A program made the translations under genes and the position numbers. Under the pieces are notes generated by a model. That model searched no databases, was not told where the DNA came from, and worked only from the letters and a program-made list of their open reading frames with translations. This document shows positions 5,936 through 11,712 of a stretch of DNA of 11,712 nt, one piece after another. Origin of the DNA: Pseudomonadota bacterium (lineage in GTDB: Bacteria; Desulfobacterota; JADFVX01); the NCBI GenBank assembly GCA_015222755.1, contig JADFVX010000036.1:1-11712 (forward strand). The letters run 5' to 3'. Positions within the stretch are counted from its first letter, which is position 1. Each line of letters opens with the position of its first letter.

Positions 5936-7468
5936 TTATCCCTTGCTCCTGTCCAGGCTCCTGTACTGTATCGCCTCGGAGATATGGACAGGCTGTATAG
6001 TTTCTTCTGCATCCAGATCGGCAATGGTGCGCGCCACCTTCAATATCCTCGTATAGGCCCTTGCGGAAAAGCCGAGCTTGTCTATGGCCCTCTCCAGCAG
6101 TTTGGCCCCCTCTTCAGTAGGTGCACAGAAGTTGCGCATGTCCCGCGAGGACATCTGTGCGTTGGCATAGATCCCTTTGTGCTTTTTGAAGCGCTCCTTC
6201 TGTATATCCCTTGACTGATTTACACGCTCCCTTATCTTTTCCGACGGCTCTCCGTCCCTGTCTGAAGAGAGTTCCTTATACTTAACGGCAGGCACCTCCA
6301 CCTGTATGTCTATCCTGTCAAGCAATGGCCCGGAGATTTTGCTATTGTAGCGCTGCACCTGAACCGGCGTGCATAGGCACTCATGGTTCGGGTCGGTCAT
6401 GTTACCACAGGGGCAGGGATTCATGGCCGCAACAAGCATGAAGTCTGAAGGATATGTTATGGAAGTAAGGGCACGGGATATTGTTACCCTGCCATCTTCC
6501 AGAGGCTGCCGAAGCATTTCGAGCACATTCTTTTTAAATTCCGGCATTTCATCCAGGAAGAGGACGCCGTTATGGGCCATGGATACCTCCCCCGGCCTTG
6601 GAAACTGTCCGCCGCCTATTAGCCCGGCATCGGATATTGTGTGGTGAGGGGAACGAAAGGTCCTGGCTGTTATCAGCGCCTTCTCGCTGTCCAAACTGCC
6701 TGATATACTGTGTATCTTCGTTGCCTCTATGGCCTCCTCAAAAGAAAGTGGGGGGAGTATGGTGGATATCCTCTTTGCAAGCATCGTCTTGCCTGAGCCG
6801 GGTGGCCCTACCATGAGGATATTGTGCCCTCCCGCAGCACCCACTTCCAGAGCCCGCTTGGCATGTTCCTGTCCCCGAACATCGGCAAAATCAGCACCAG
6901 CTTCCGATTCCTCGGTGAAGAGGCTTTCAAGGTCGGTGCTCACAGCTTCTATCTCAAGCTCAGCGTTTAAAAACTGCACCGCCTGGGAGAGTGTCTTGAC
7001 GCCGATCACATCTATCCCGGAGACGATAGCTGCCTCCCTGGCATTTTCTTCAGGAACGATGATCCCCTTAAAGCCCTTATCCTGAGCGGCTATGGCTACT
7101 GGCAGGGCACCGCGCACCGGCTTTACAAGGCCGTCAAGGGACAGTTCTCCGATTATGAGATAGTCTTTGAGGGAATCTTCCCTGACAATTTTGGTGGCCG
7201 CGAGGATCCCTATAGAGATGGGAAGGTCGAAGGCTGCCCCCTCCTTCTTTATATCGGCGGGGGCAAGGTTGATGGTGATCCGGCGAGGAGGAAAGTCATA
7301 GCCGGAGTTCTTTATGGCCGCCCTTACCCTGTCCCGGCTCTCCTTGACTGCTCCTTCCGGAAGCCCTACCGTGGTGAATGAGGGAAGGCCAAGAGCAATG
7401 TCGGCCTCCACTTCTACAATGTAGGCATCTACTCCCAGAATAGAGCTGCTGAGTATCTTCGATATCAT
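5936..7468 (-). CDS. comM: YifB/ComM family Mg-chelatase-like AAA+ ATPase
   Basis: ComM-type ATPase of 510 residues, a normal family length. In naturally transformable bacteria ComM is a hexameric helicase that drives branch migration of incoming single-stranded DNA; in other bacteria its job is unclear. The N-terminal Lon-substrate-like ChlI domain covers about 1-170 (VGLPEGAVKESRDRVRAAI, then NLAPADIKKEGAAFDLPI). The AAA+ core has Walker A GPPGSGKT (221-228), PHHTISDAGLIGGG (274-287), RPGEVSMAHNG (291-301), Walker B LFLDE (303-307), a cysteine pair cluster PCPCG...CLC (C352, C354, C364, C366) and LLDRID (382-387). The C-terminal helical domain ends in ARTIADLDAEETIQPVHISE. The ATG at 7468 follows AGGTGGGGG. 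It heads the operon with the NnrS-type and DUF2784 genes. No other competence genes are visible. Confidence 0.95.
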   Translation of the reverse strand: MISKILSSSILGVDAYIVEVEADIALGLPSFTTVGLPEGAVKESRDRVRAAIKNSGYDFPPRRITINLAPADIKKEGAAFDLPISIGILAATKIVREDSLKDYLIIGELSLDGLVKPVRGALPVAIAAQDKGFKGIIVPEENAREAAIVSGIDVIGVKTLSQAVQFLNAELEIEAVSTDLESLFTEESEAGADFADVRGQEHAKRALEVGAAGGHNILMVGPPGSGKTMLAKRISTILPPLSFEEAIEATKIHSISGSLDSEKALITARTFRSPHHTISDAGLIGGGQFPRPGEVSMAHNGVLFLDEMPEFKKNVLEMLRQPLEDGRVTISRALTSITYPSDFMLVAAMNPCPCGNMTDPNHECLCTPVQVQRYNSKISGPLLDRIDIQVEVPAVKYKELSSDRDGEPSEKIRERVNQSRDIQKERFKKHKGIYANAQMSSRDMRNFCAPTEEGAKLLERAIDKLGFSARAYTRILKVARTIADLDAEETIQPVHISEAIQYRSLDRSKG

Positions 7469-7525
7469 AGTCCCCCACCTAAACTACATGATTTTCTTAA
7501 CATAACAGCTTAGGATTTGTCATGG

Positions 7526-7561
7526 AAGCTTTATTTTATACTTTGTCTGCGGTAAAAGCTT
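7526..7561. repeat. Small inverted repeat in the comM/lipoprotein divergent region
   Basis: AAGCTTT (7526-7532) and AAAGCTT (7555-7561) form a 7-bp inverted repeat that brackets the proposed -35 box of the lipoprotein promoter. It could be an operator, but it is short and may be chance in AT-rich DNA. Confidence 0.25.
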
Positions 7562-7570
7562 GGGTATAAT
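7543..7570 (+). promoter_or_regulatory. Promoter of the lipoprotein gene
   Basis: A perfect TATAAT -10 box (7565-7570) follows a TTGTCT -35-like box (7543-7548) after a 16-base spacer. Transcription would start near 7577, giving a leader of about 40 bases before the lipoprotein ATG. Confidence 0.7.
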
Positions 7571-7616
7571 GGCTATCGCCACTTTATCTTAAAACTTTAA
7601 ACTAAGAGGGTTTGCA

Positions 7617-8096
7617 ATGCTGCGGATTTTATCAATTTTACTTGTATGTTTTTCTATTATCACACTGCAGGCCTGCCAGGAAAAGGCAGAGCCGCCTAAA
7701 GAAGCTGTGCAGGAGACTGAGGAAAAGGAGTTTCAGCCCCCATCTGGTCACTTTGACGGCAAGCAGATAAGGGAGTGGATAAAGAGGACGGCCTCACGTG
7801 CAGGGGATGAAGATATGAAAAAGGCTGAGGCTGTTGCCGGGAAATTCAGCACCGAAGAGATTGTGGCCGGGGTGGCGGTAAGAAAGATCCCCGATTACTG
7901 GCATAATGTGCCTGCCGACAAACGGAGCAATACTATTGCCATAATGAATACCGGCCTTTCAAAGATAAGGATAGAGGCGGGGATTGCGGAGGGTGAAGAG
8001 GTCCTGAACTCAACACTCTATCTTGAAAATGATAAAGGAGTAGTAATAGCTGCCAGCAGCCCGGACAGGGGCTCGGAACTCTTTGAAAAAAGGTAG
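7617..8096 (+). CDS. Small predicted lipoprotein of unknown function
   Basis: A 159-residue protein starting with a lipoprotein signal peptide: MLR, a hydrophobic stretch (4-16) and the lipobox LQAC with C20 as the lipidation site. Residue +2 is glutamine, which would fit outer-membrane sorting if Lol rules apply. After a charged linker (21-42, rich in Glu, Lys and Pro) comes a soluble domain of about 115 residues with no family I recognise. Segments such as DGKQIREWIKRTASRAGDED and TLYLENDKGVVIAASSPDRG look globular. The ATG at 7617 follows AAGAGGG (7604-7610) at a spacing of 6. It has its own promoter and a terminator at 8168, so it is monocistronic and divergent from comM. It is a real gene on signal, promoter and RBS evidence; function unknown. 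Confidence 0.85.
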   Translation: MLRILSILLVCFSIITLQACQEKAEPPKEAVQETEEKEFQPPSGHFDGKQIREWIKRTASRAGDEDMKKAEAVAGKFSTEEIVAGVAVRKIPDYWHNVPADKRSNTIAIMNTGLSKIRIEAGIAEGEEVLNSTLYLENDKGVVIAASSPDRGSELFEKR

Positions 8097-8167
8097 CTGT
8101 AAACCTTCCACCTCGAAGTAGCACTGCCTCCTTCTCCAGCTCAAGGGTGGAATATTTAATGGGGTAT

Positions 8168-8194
8168 GGCGGCTGAGTCAGCCGCCCCATTTTT
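8168..8194 (+). terminator. Intrinsic terminator after the lipoprotein gene
   Basis: GGCGGCT (8168-8174) pairs with AGCCGCC (8180-8186) around a GAGTC loop, followed by CCATTTTT. It lies 72 bases after the lipoprotein stop and is oriented for plus-strand transcripts. Confidence 0.85.
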
Positions 8195-8420
8195 CATACG
8201 ACAATTATCCAATTGACAAGGGTATTTGATGACGGCAAGATAATTCCCATTAGCAAGTGATACTGTATTTTTACTTCCATGCATTCTACAAGAGCTCACA
8301 TTCTGGGCTGTAATCTTTTATTGCCGGAACCGCCCGGCAGCATAGCATGGATTCCTGTAGAGAAACAAATTCCTGCACACTCTTTACAGCACCAGACATT
8401 AGGTGATAGTATCGGACATC
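8195..8420 (+). promoter_or_regulatory. Intergenic leader of the SDR operon, promoter tentative
   Basis: No gene is seen in this 226-base stretch. A consensus TTGACA (8213-8218) is followed by AAGATA (8237-8242) after 18 bases, or GATAAT (8239-8244) after 20, giving a possible promoter far upstream of the SDR start. A small hairpin TGCCGG/CCGGCA (8322-8327 with 8334-8339) and two similar stretches (CATGCATTC at 8279, CATGGATTC at 8346) lie in the would-be leader of about 170 bases. No riboswitch class is recognised. Confidence 0.3.
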
Positions 8421-9158
8421 ATGCGGCTTAAAGGTAAAAAAGCGATCATTTCCGGCGGTGGATCGGGTATAGGCAAGGCAACGGCACTCCTTTTTTCAAG
8501 AGAGGGTGCAACAGTTTGCATCACCGGGCGGGATGAGAATAAACTCGCAGCAACGGCCAAGCTTTTGAGAGATGAAGGCGGAATCTGCCATACCGTGGAG
8601 GGAGATATCTCTATAGAGGCCGACTGTACCCGGATTGCAGATTTTGCAAACAGGCTTATGGGAGGGATTGATATTCTCTTCAATAACGCAGGTATATACC
8701 GCTTTGGGAACGTATCAGATACCGACGAATCGACCTGGGACTCTCTTTTCGATATAAATCTAAAGGGCTGCCAGCTAATGTCTAAGGCGCTTATACCGAG
8801 TATGGAAAAGGGGGCGGTAATCCTCAATAACGCTTCCTCGCTGGGTATAAAACCGGTACCAAATACGGCAGCCTACTCCGCCTCAAAGGCCGCAATGATC
8901 TCTCTGACAAAATCGATGGCGCTGGAACTTGCCGGGAAGGGTATACGTGCCAACTGCATCTGCCCCGCTGTAGTCCGCACTCCCATACATGGTAAAAATA
9001 GTGATAAACTCATGGAAGATATGGCCAAGCTGCACCCGCTTGGTGTTGTAGGAGAACCGGAAGATATTGCCTACGCTGCTCTCTTCCTGGCCTCCGACGA
9101 AGCCAGATGGATTACCGGGGTGGTACTTCCCGTTGACGGCGGCATCAGCTGCGCATAG
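8421..9158 (+). CDS. Short-chain dehydrogenase/reductase (classical SDR)
   Basis: A 245-residue classical SDR, an NAD(P)(H)-dependent oxidoreductase of unknown substrate. The Rossmann glycine motif SGGGSGIG (11-18), GDIS (61-64), NNAG (88-91), N113, the serine in NNASS (S139 or S140) and the YSASK catalytic pair (Y152, K156) are all present, so the enzyme should be active. CITGRDENK after the second strand (R37) hints at NADP(H). It ends with ITGVVLPVDGG, a common SDR C-terminus. The ATG at 8421 is chosen because MRLKGKKAIISGGGSGIG aligns with usual SDR starts. An alternative GTG at 8403 adds six residues. Neither has a strong ribosome-binding site. It is followed after 8 bases by a methyltransferase gene, so the two probably act on one metabolite. 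Confidence 0.9.
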   Translation: MRLKGKKAIISGGGSGIGKATALLFSREGATVCITGRDENKLAATAKLLRDEGGICHTVEGDISIEADCTRIADFANRLMGGIDILFNNAGIYRFGNVSDTDESTWDSLFDINLKGCQLMSKALIPSMEKGAVILNNASSLGIKPVPNTAAYSASKAAMISLTKSMALELAGKGIRANCICPAVVRTPIHGKNSDKLMEDMAKLHPLGVVGEPEDIAYAALFLASDEARWITGVVLPVDGGISCA

Positions 9159-9166
9159 GAGAAAAG

Positions 9167-10168
9167 ATGCCAGAAGCTACACTGGATGATATTCTCACAA
9201 AATCTAAGGGCTTCATGGAATCCCAGCTGATACTCAGCGCACATGAGCTAGGAATATTCGACGTCATAGGGAAAGACTCCTTCACATCAGACAAACTCTC
9301 CGAAAAAACGGACCTGAACAAAAGGGGCCTCCGCATCCTCCTGGATGGTCTTGCCGCCATCGGTCTGCTGGAAAAATCAGGCAGAAACTACGCTAACACC
9401 GGAACAGGGCTTAGGCACCTCGTAAGCGGCGGGGCCGACTGCCGTTCGGCAACACTCGACCACATCATCCGAATGCGTGAGGCCTGGCTAAGGCTGCACG
9501 AATCTGTAAAAAGCGGCACCACGGCGCGAAGGGAGGAGGAAAGCCTCGTCCATAACCGGGAGCGCAACCGCTCCTTTATCCTTGCTATGCGCGATATAGG
9601 GCAGGCCAATGCAAAGACCATCGCCGAAAACCTGGACCTCTCCAGATATAAAAGTCTTATTGATCTAGGTGGTGGTCCCGGCAGCTTTTCTATGGAGATA
9701 ATAAAAAAATTCCCCCATATCAGGGCGACCGTCGTCGACCTGCCGCTGACGCTGGAGGTGGCAAGTGAGGTGATCAAAGAGGCAGGTATGGCGGACAAGG
9801 TGGCCCTGAGGGAGGCGGATTTCTTCAATGACCCGGAAAGTGGCCTGGGAAAAGGCTACGACCTGGCGGTAATCTCCAATGTCCTCCATATAGAAGGGGT
9901 GGAGCAGAACAAGGCGCTTTTAAAACGCCTCTACAGTGCTATGGATACAAGCGGTATGCTAATCATCCATGAAACAATCATCGATGAGACACGCACCGCA
10001 CCAGCTGATAGAGCGCTCTTTGCCATCAACATGCTGGTCAACACGGAGCGCGGCAATGCCTATACCTTTGATGAAATGAGGAGCTGGCTCGAAGAAGCCG
10101 GTTTCTCCGACGTTACATTCATCGATTGTTTTGACCGGCCTTCCCTGATGGTGGCGTATAAAAGATAA
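9167..10168 (+). CDS. SAM-dependent O-methyltransferase (acetylserotonin/CrtF-like family)
   Basis: A 333-residue protein with the two-domain layout of the Methyltransf_2 family. An N-terminal winged-helix dimerisation domain (about 1-85, with SQLILSAHELGIFDVIG and LSEKTDLNKRGLRILLDGLA) precedes a class I Rossmann domain. The latter has SAM motif I LIDLGGGPGSFS (164-175), the acidic residue after strand 2 (D191 in VVDLPLT), and SNVLHIEG (237-244), where H241 sits at the position of the usual catalytic histidine. Relatives methylate hydroxyl groups on pigments, quinone-like compounds or aromatics; the substrate here cannot be named. The start is firm: TAGGAG, overlapping the SDR stop, precedes the ATG at 9167 by 6 bases. 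It is co-transcribed with the SDR gene and followed by a terminator-like hairpin. Confidence 0.9.
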   Translation: MPEATLDDILTKSKGFMESQLILSAHELGIFDVIGKDSFTSDKLSEKTDLNKRGLRILLDGLAAIGLLEKSGRNYANTGTGLRHLVSGGADCRSATLDHIIRMREAWLRLHESVKSGTTARREEESLVHNRERNRSFILAMRDIGQANAKTIAENLDLSRYKSLIDLGGGPGSFSMEIIKKFPHIRATVVDLPLTLEVASEVIKEAGMADKVALREADFFNDPESGLGKGYDLAVISNVLHIEGVEQNKALLKRLYSAMDTSGMLIIHETIIDETRTAPADRALFAINMLVNTERGNAYTFDEMRSWLEEAGFSDVTFIDCFDRPSLMVAYKR

Positions 10169-10227
10169 AGACCGAGATCCCAAGCATTAACTAGCAACGC
10201 TCATTTACTGGAATTACTTAGCTTGGC

Positions 10228-10254
10228 ACTCCCTCCAGTGGAGGGGGAGTTTTT
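10228..10254 (+). terminator. Probable terminator of the SDR/methyltransferase operon
   Basis: ACTCCC plus TCCA pairs with TGGA plus GGGAGT, leaving a two-base GG bulge, and is followed by TTTTT (10250-10254). It lies 60 bases after the methyltransferase stop. The CT-rich hairpin recalls the repeat at 561-582 and may share an origin. Confidence 0.65.
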
Positions 10255-10270
10255 ACAGAAAAGACCTTAG

Positions 10271-10349
10271 ACGGGATAACAGGATTGACTAGATTAAGAA
10301 TTTGAAAAACCTGCATGTCCTGTTAATCCTGTCAAAAAAATGGACAGGA
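10271..10349. repeat. Intergenic inward-facing ACAGGATT repeats
   Basis: The plus strand has GGATAACAGGATTGACTAG (10274-10292), and the minus strand has GACAGGATTAACAGGACATG (10333-10314), so the arms point at each other. A further small hairpin, TCCTGTC/GACAGGA (10327-10333 with 10343-10349), surrounds an A-run. Similar degenerate repeats are widespread in intergenic DNA of various bacteria. No gene is seen in the 286 bases between the methyltransferase and the signal peptidase genes. Confidence 0.55.
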
Positions 10350-10440
10350 ATCAAAGCTGGTTATATATGAGTTCACCAAGCATAAGCCCTCCCAAGTTCT
10401 ACCCATGTTGGTTATTTCCGACCCCGGTGCCAGACTAAGC

Positions 10441-10446
10441 TATAAT
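10441..10446 (+). promoter_or_regulatory. -10 box of the signal peptidase gene
   Basis: A perfect TATAAT lies only 8 bases before the ATG at 10455. Transcription would start at about 10453-10455, leaving little or no leader. No convincing -35 box is seen at the expected distance. Confidence 0.45.
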
Positions 10447-10454
10447 TGGACTTT

Positions 10455-10955
10455 ATGACTGAGAGCCGCAAATTTCAAGATTTTATCTTCCCCCCGATGG
10501 GCCGCCTCTACATCCTCCGTGTGGCCGCCGTCGCTTTATGCGCATGGCTCTTTTTTTCCTATGTGCTTGTGCCTATCCAGATACGGGGAGGAAGTATGGA
10601 GCCGGCCTACAGCAGCGGCGGCTGGAACTTTATCTGGCGACTTAGCTATCTCTTCTCAGATCCGGAAAGGGGCGATGTGGTAGGCGTCCGTTTTGCGGGG
10701 GGAAAGGTCATGTTATTGAAGAGGGTTGTTGCGCTTGAAGGTGAAGAAGTAGAATTCCGCAAAGGGAGCTTATTTATTAACGGCTTAGAGATAGATGAAG
10801 CCTACTTAAAGTACCGTGGCAACTGGCAACTTCCCCCGCGAAGGGTTAAAAGGGGGAATGTCTACGTCATCGGGGATAACCGTGGAGTCCCGATGAGAAA
10901 TCATACATTCGGCCAGACTCCCATAAAGAGGATATTAGGGGCGCCACTATTTTGA
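10455..10955 (+). CDS. lepB: Short signal peptidase I (S26 family), divergent
   Basis: A 166-residue membrane-anchored S26 serine protease that would remove signal peptides outside the inner membrane. One N-terminal membrane segment (about 18-40) leads into box B, RGGSMEPAY, with the nucleophile S47. Box D, MLLKRVVALEGE, supplies the general-base K89. Box E begins GDNR (140-143). After that it departs from the usual SxDSRxxG: the sequence reads GVPMRNHTFGQ, so the supporting serine and aspartate are missing. The length is close to Gram-positive SipS forms and about half of E. coli LepB. Start choice: ATG at 10455. A TTG at 10446 would lie inside the -10 box. The downstream gene overlaps by 4 bases. 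It may be a secondary or specialised peptidase rather than the housekeeping one. Confidence 0.88.
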   Translation: MTESRKFQDFIFPPMGRLYILRVAAVALCAWLFFSYVLVPIQIRGGSMEPAYSSGGWNFIWRLSYLFSDPERGDVVGVRFAGGKVMLLKRVVALEGEEVEFRKGSLFINGLEIDEAYLKYRGNWQLPPRRVKRGNVYVIGDNRGVPMRNHTFGQTPIKRILGAPLF

Positions 10956-11449
10956 ATAAAAAGAAAAACCTCATAATAGTAATATTGATCATCGCCTTGG
11001 CCGCTGCCGCCTGGCACATGACCCGGAGCGATAAAAGAAAGATCAGGAAGCGCTTCGATCTTTTGAGCGGATATTTATTGAAAGAGGGGCCGGAAAATCC
11101 CGTAATTATGGCCCTTAAAGTAAAAAACATAGGCACTCTTTTTGATAAAAGATGCCTTCTGGAAGTAGAGAAGTATACGCTCACCGGCACATACAGCCCT
11201 GAAGAGATAACCAGCTATGCTGCCACGGCAAGGTCCCGGTTTGCTAATCTAGAACTGAAGTTTTATGACATTAGCATTGAATTCCTCGAAGAAAAGATAG
11301 CTCACATTAGCGCCACTGCCACCATTTCAGGCACACTGAAATCCGGGGAGGTGATAAACGATGCTCACGAGATTATGGCCAAAATGAAGAAGGCAGAGAA
11401 AAAGTGGTTCTTTAGCCAAATATCAGTGGTAGAGGTGCTAAAAAGATAA
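10952..11449 (+). CDS. Membrane-anchored protein of unknown function
   Basis: A 165-residue protein with a positively charged N-terminus (MNKKKN), one membrane helix (about 7-22) and a soluble domain of about 140 residues. This pattern suggests an inner-membrane anchor with the domain outside the cytoplasm. The soluble part alternates helix-like (RKIRKRFDLLSGYLL) and strand-like segments (LELKFYDISIEF, KIAHISATATISGTL, KKWFFSQISVVEVL). That order resembles NTF2-like folds, but this is only an inference. The start is a TTG that overlaps the signal peptidase stop (TTGA), with AGGGG 10 bases upstream, implying translational coupling. No lipobox or obvious peptidase cleavage site is seen. Function unknown. 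Confidence 0.78.
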   Translation: MNKKKNLIIVILIIALAAAAWHMTRSDKRKIRKRFDLLSGYLLKEGPENPVIMALKVKNIGTLFDKRCLLEVEKYTLTGTYSPEEITSYAATARSRFANLELKFYDISIEFLEEKIAHISATATISGTLKSGEVINDAHEIMAKMKKAEKKWFFSQISVVEVLKR

Positions 11450-11651
11450 TTCAACCACCTTTAAAAAGATTAACTTCAAACTACTCAATAGGTAATACAG
11501 CTAATATAGTCTTTAGGTTTGCAACAGTTAAGTCACTAAAAAATAACAATTACAGGAAGGAAGCTTTAGGAATTAAAGGTTACACCTACAAAGCAACAAC
11601 CTTATAACACGAAATATTCAAGGATTACTATTTGAAAGTAACGATCGAACT
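11450..11651. other. AT-rich intergenic DNA
   Basis: No open reading frame of note, RNA gene or promoter with both boxes is recognised here. A weak AAGGTT/AACCTT pairing around 11575-11603 has a loop of about 16 bases and is probably chance. Confidence 0.4.
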
Positions 11652-11692
11652 GAGGGACTGGAAAAACGCGACAGCGTTTTTAACAGTCCCTC
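11652..11692. repeat. Strong 17-bp hairpin near the right edge
   Basis: GAGGGACTG (11652-11660) pairs with CAGTCCCTC (11684-11692), and AAAAACGC (11662-11669) with GCGTTTTT (11674-11681). They are split only by a G versus AA internal loop and closed by a GACA tetraloop. Neither side is followed by a convincing T-run, so it looks more like a mobile or REP-like palindrome than a terminator, although TTTTATT begins 7 bases later. Confidence 0.65.
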
Positions 11693-11712
11693 TCCAGTGT
11701 TTTATTATGTGC

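Noticed and set aside
7933..8190. Minus-strand open frame across the lipoprotein 3' end and terminator
   Set aside because: It reads through the terminator hairpin and is low-complexity; the plus-strand gene has the promoter, RBS and lipobox.
9388..9828. Minus-strand open frame inside the methyltransferase gene
   Set aside because: Shadow of the methyltransferase, whose SAM motif is on the plus strand.
9167..10168. Specific pigment enzyme such as CrtF or BchU
   Set aside because: Only family-level similarity; no carotenoid or bacteriochlorophyll genes nearby.

Overview
The window looks like chromosomal DNA of an anaerobic or facultative Gram-negative bacterium. The thiazole branch uses a tyrosine-lyase radical-SAM enzyme rather than an oxygen-dependent glycine oxidase. 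ThiC starts like the short form common in anaerobes. One gene carries a lipobox, and an NnrS-type membrane protein is present. The gene mix resembles Nitrospirota or Desulfobacterota genomes, but that placement is a guess. There are no tRNA or rRNA genes, CRISPR arrays, insertion sequences or phage genes that I can recognise.

Left part (about 1-4300, all minus strand): a thiamine operon read right to left. A sigma-70-like promoter (about 4295-4266) leads into a TPP riboswitch (4250-4158) and an intrinsic terminator (4138-4101). The genes follow in the order thiH-like, thiS, thiG, thiE, a DUF559 nuclease-like gene and thiC, which runs off the left edge. Two things stand out. The thiH-position protein has the complete HydG architecture, including the C-terminal CX2CX22C cluster motif that typical ThiH lacks. 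The DUF559 gene sits between inward-facing GC-rich repeats that also supply the end of thiE. No thiF or thiD is present in the window.

Middle (4298-8194): comM (YifB-type AAA+ ATPase), an NnrS-family membrane protein and a small DUF2784 membrane protein form a tightly packed minus-strand operon. A small lipoprotein gene is transcribed divergently from comM, with a good promoter and its own terminator.

Right part (8195-11712, plus strand): a long leader precedes a two-gene operon of a short-chain dehydrogenase and a class I SAM-dependent O-methyltransferase, closed by a terminator-like hairpin. An intergenic block of inward-facing ACAGGATT-type repeats follows. Next comes a short, divergent signal peptidase I gene with a -10 box almost touching its start codon, overlapped by 4 bases by a gene for a membrane-anchored protein of unknown function. 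The window ends in AT-rich DNA with a strong 17-bp hairpin.

How the genes work together: the thi genes make the thiazole and pyrimidine halves of thiamine and join them, under feedback from TPP. The comM/nnrS/DUF2784 operon and the SDR/methyltransferase pair have no visible functional link to the thi operon.
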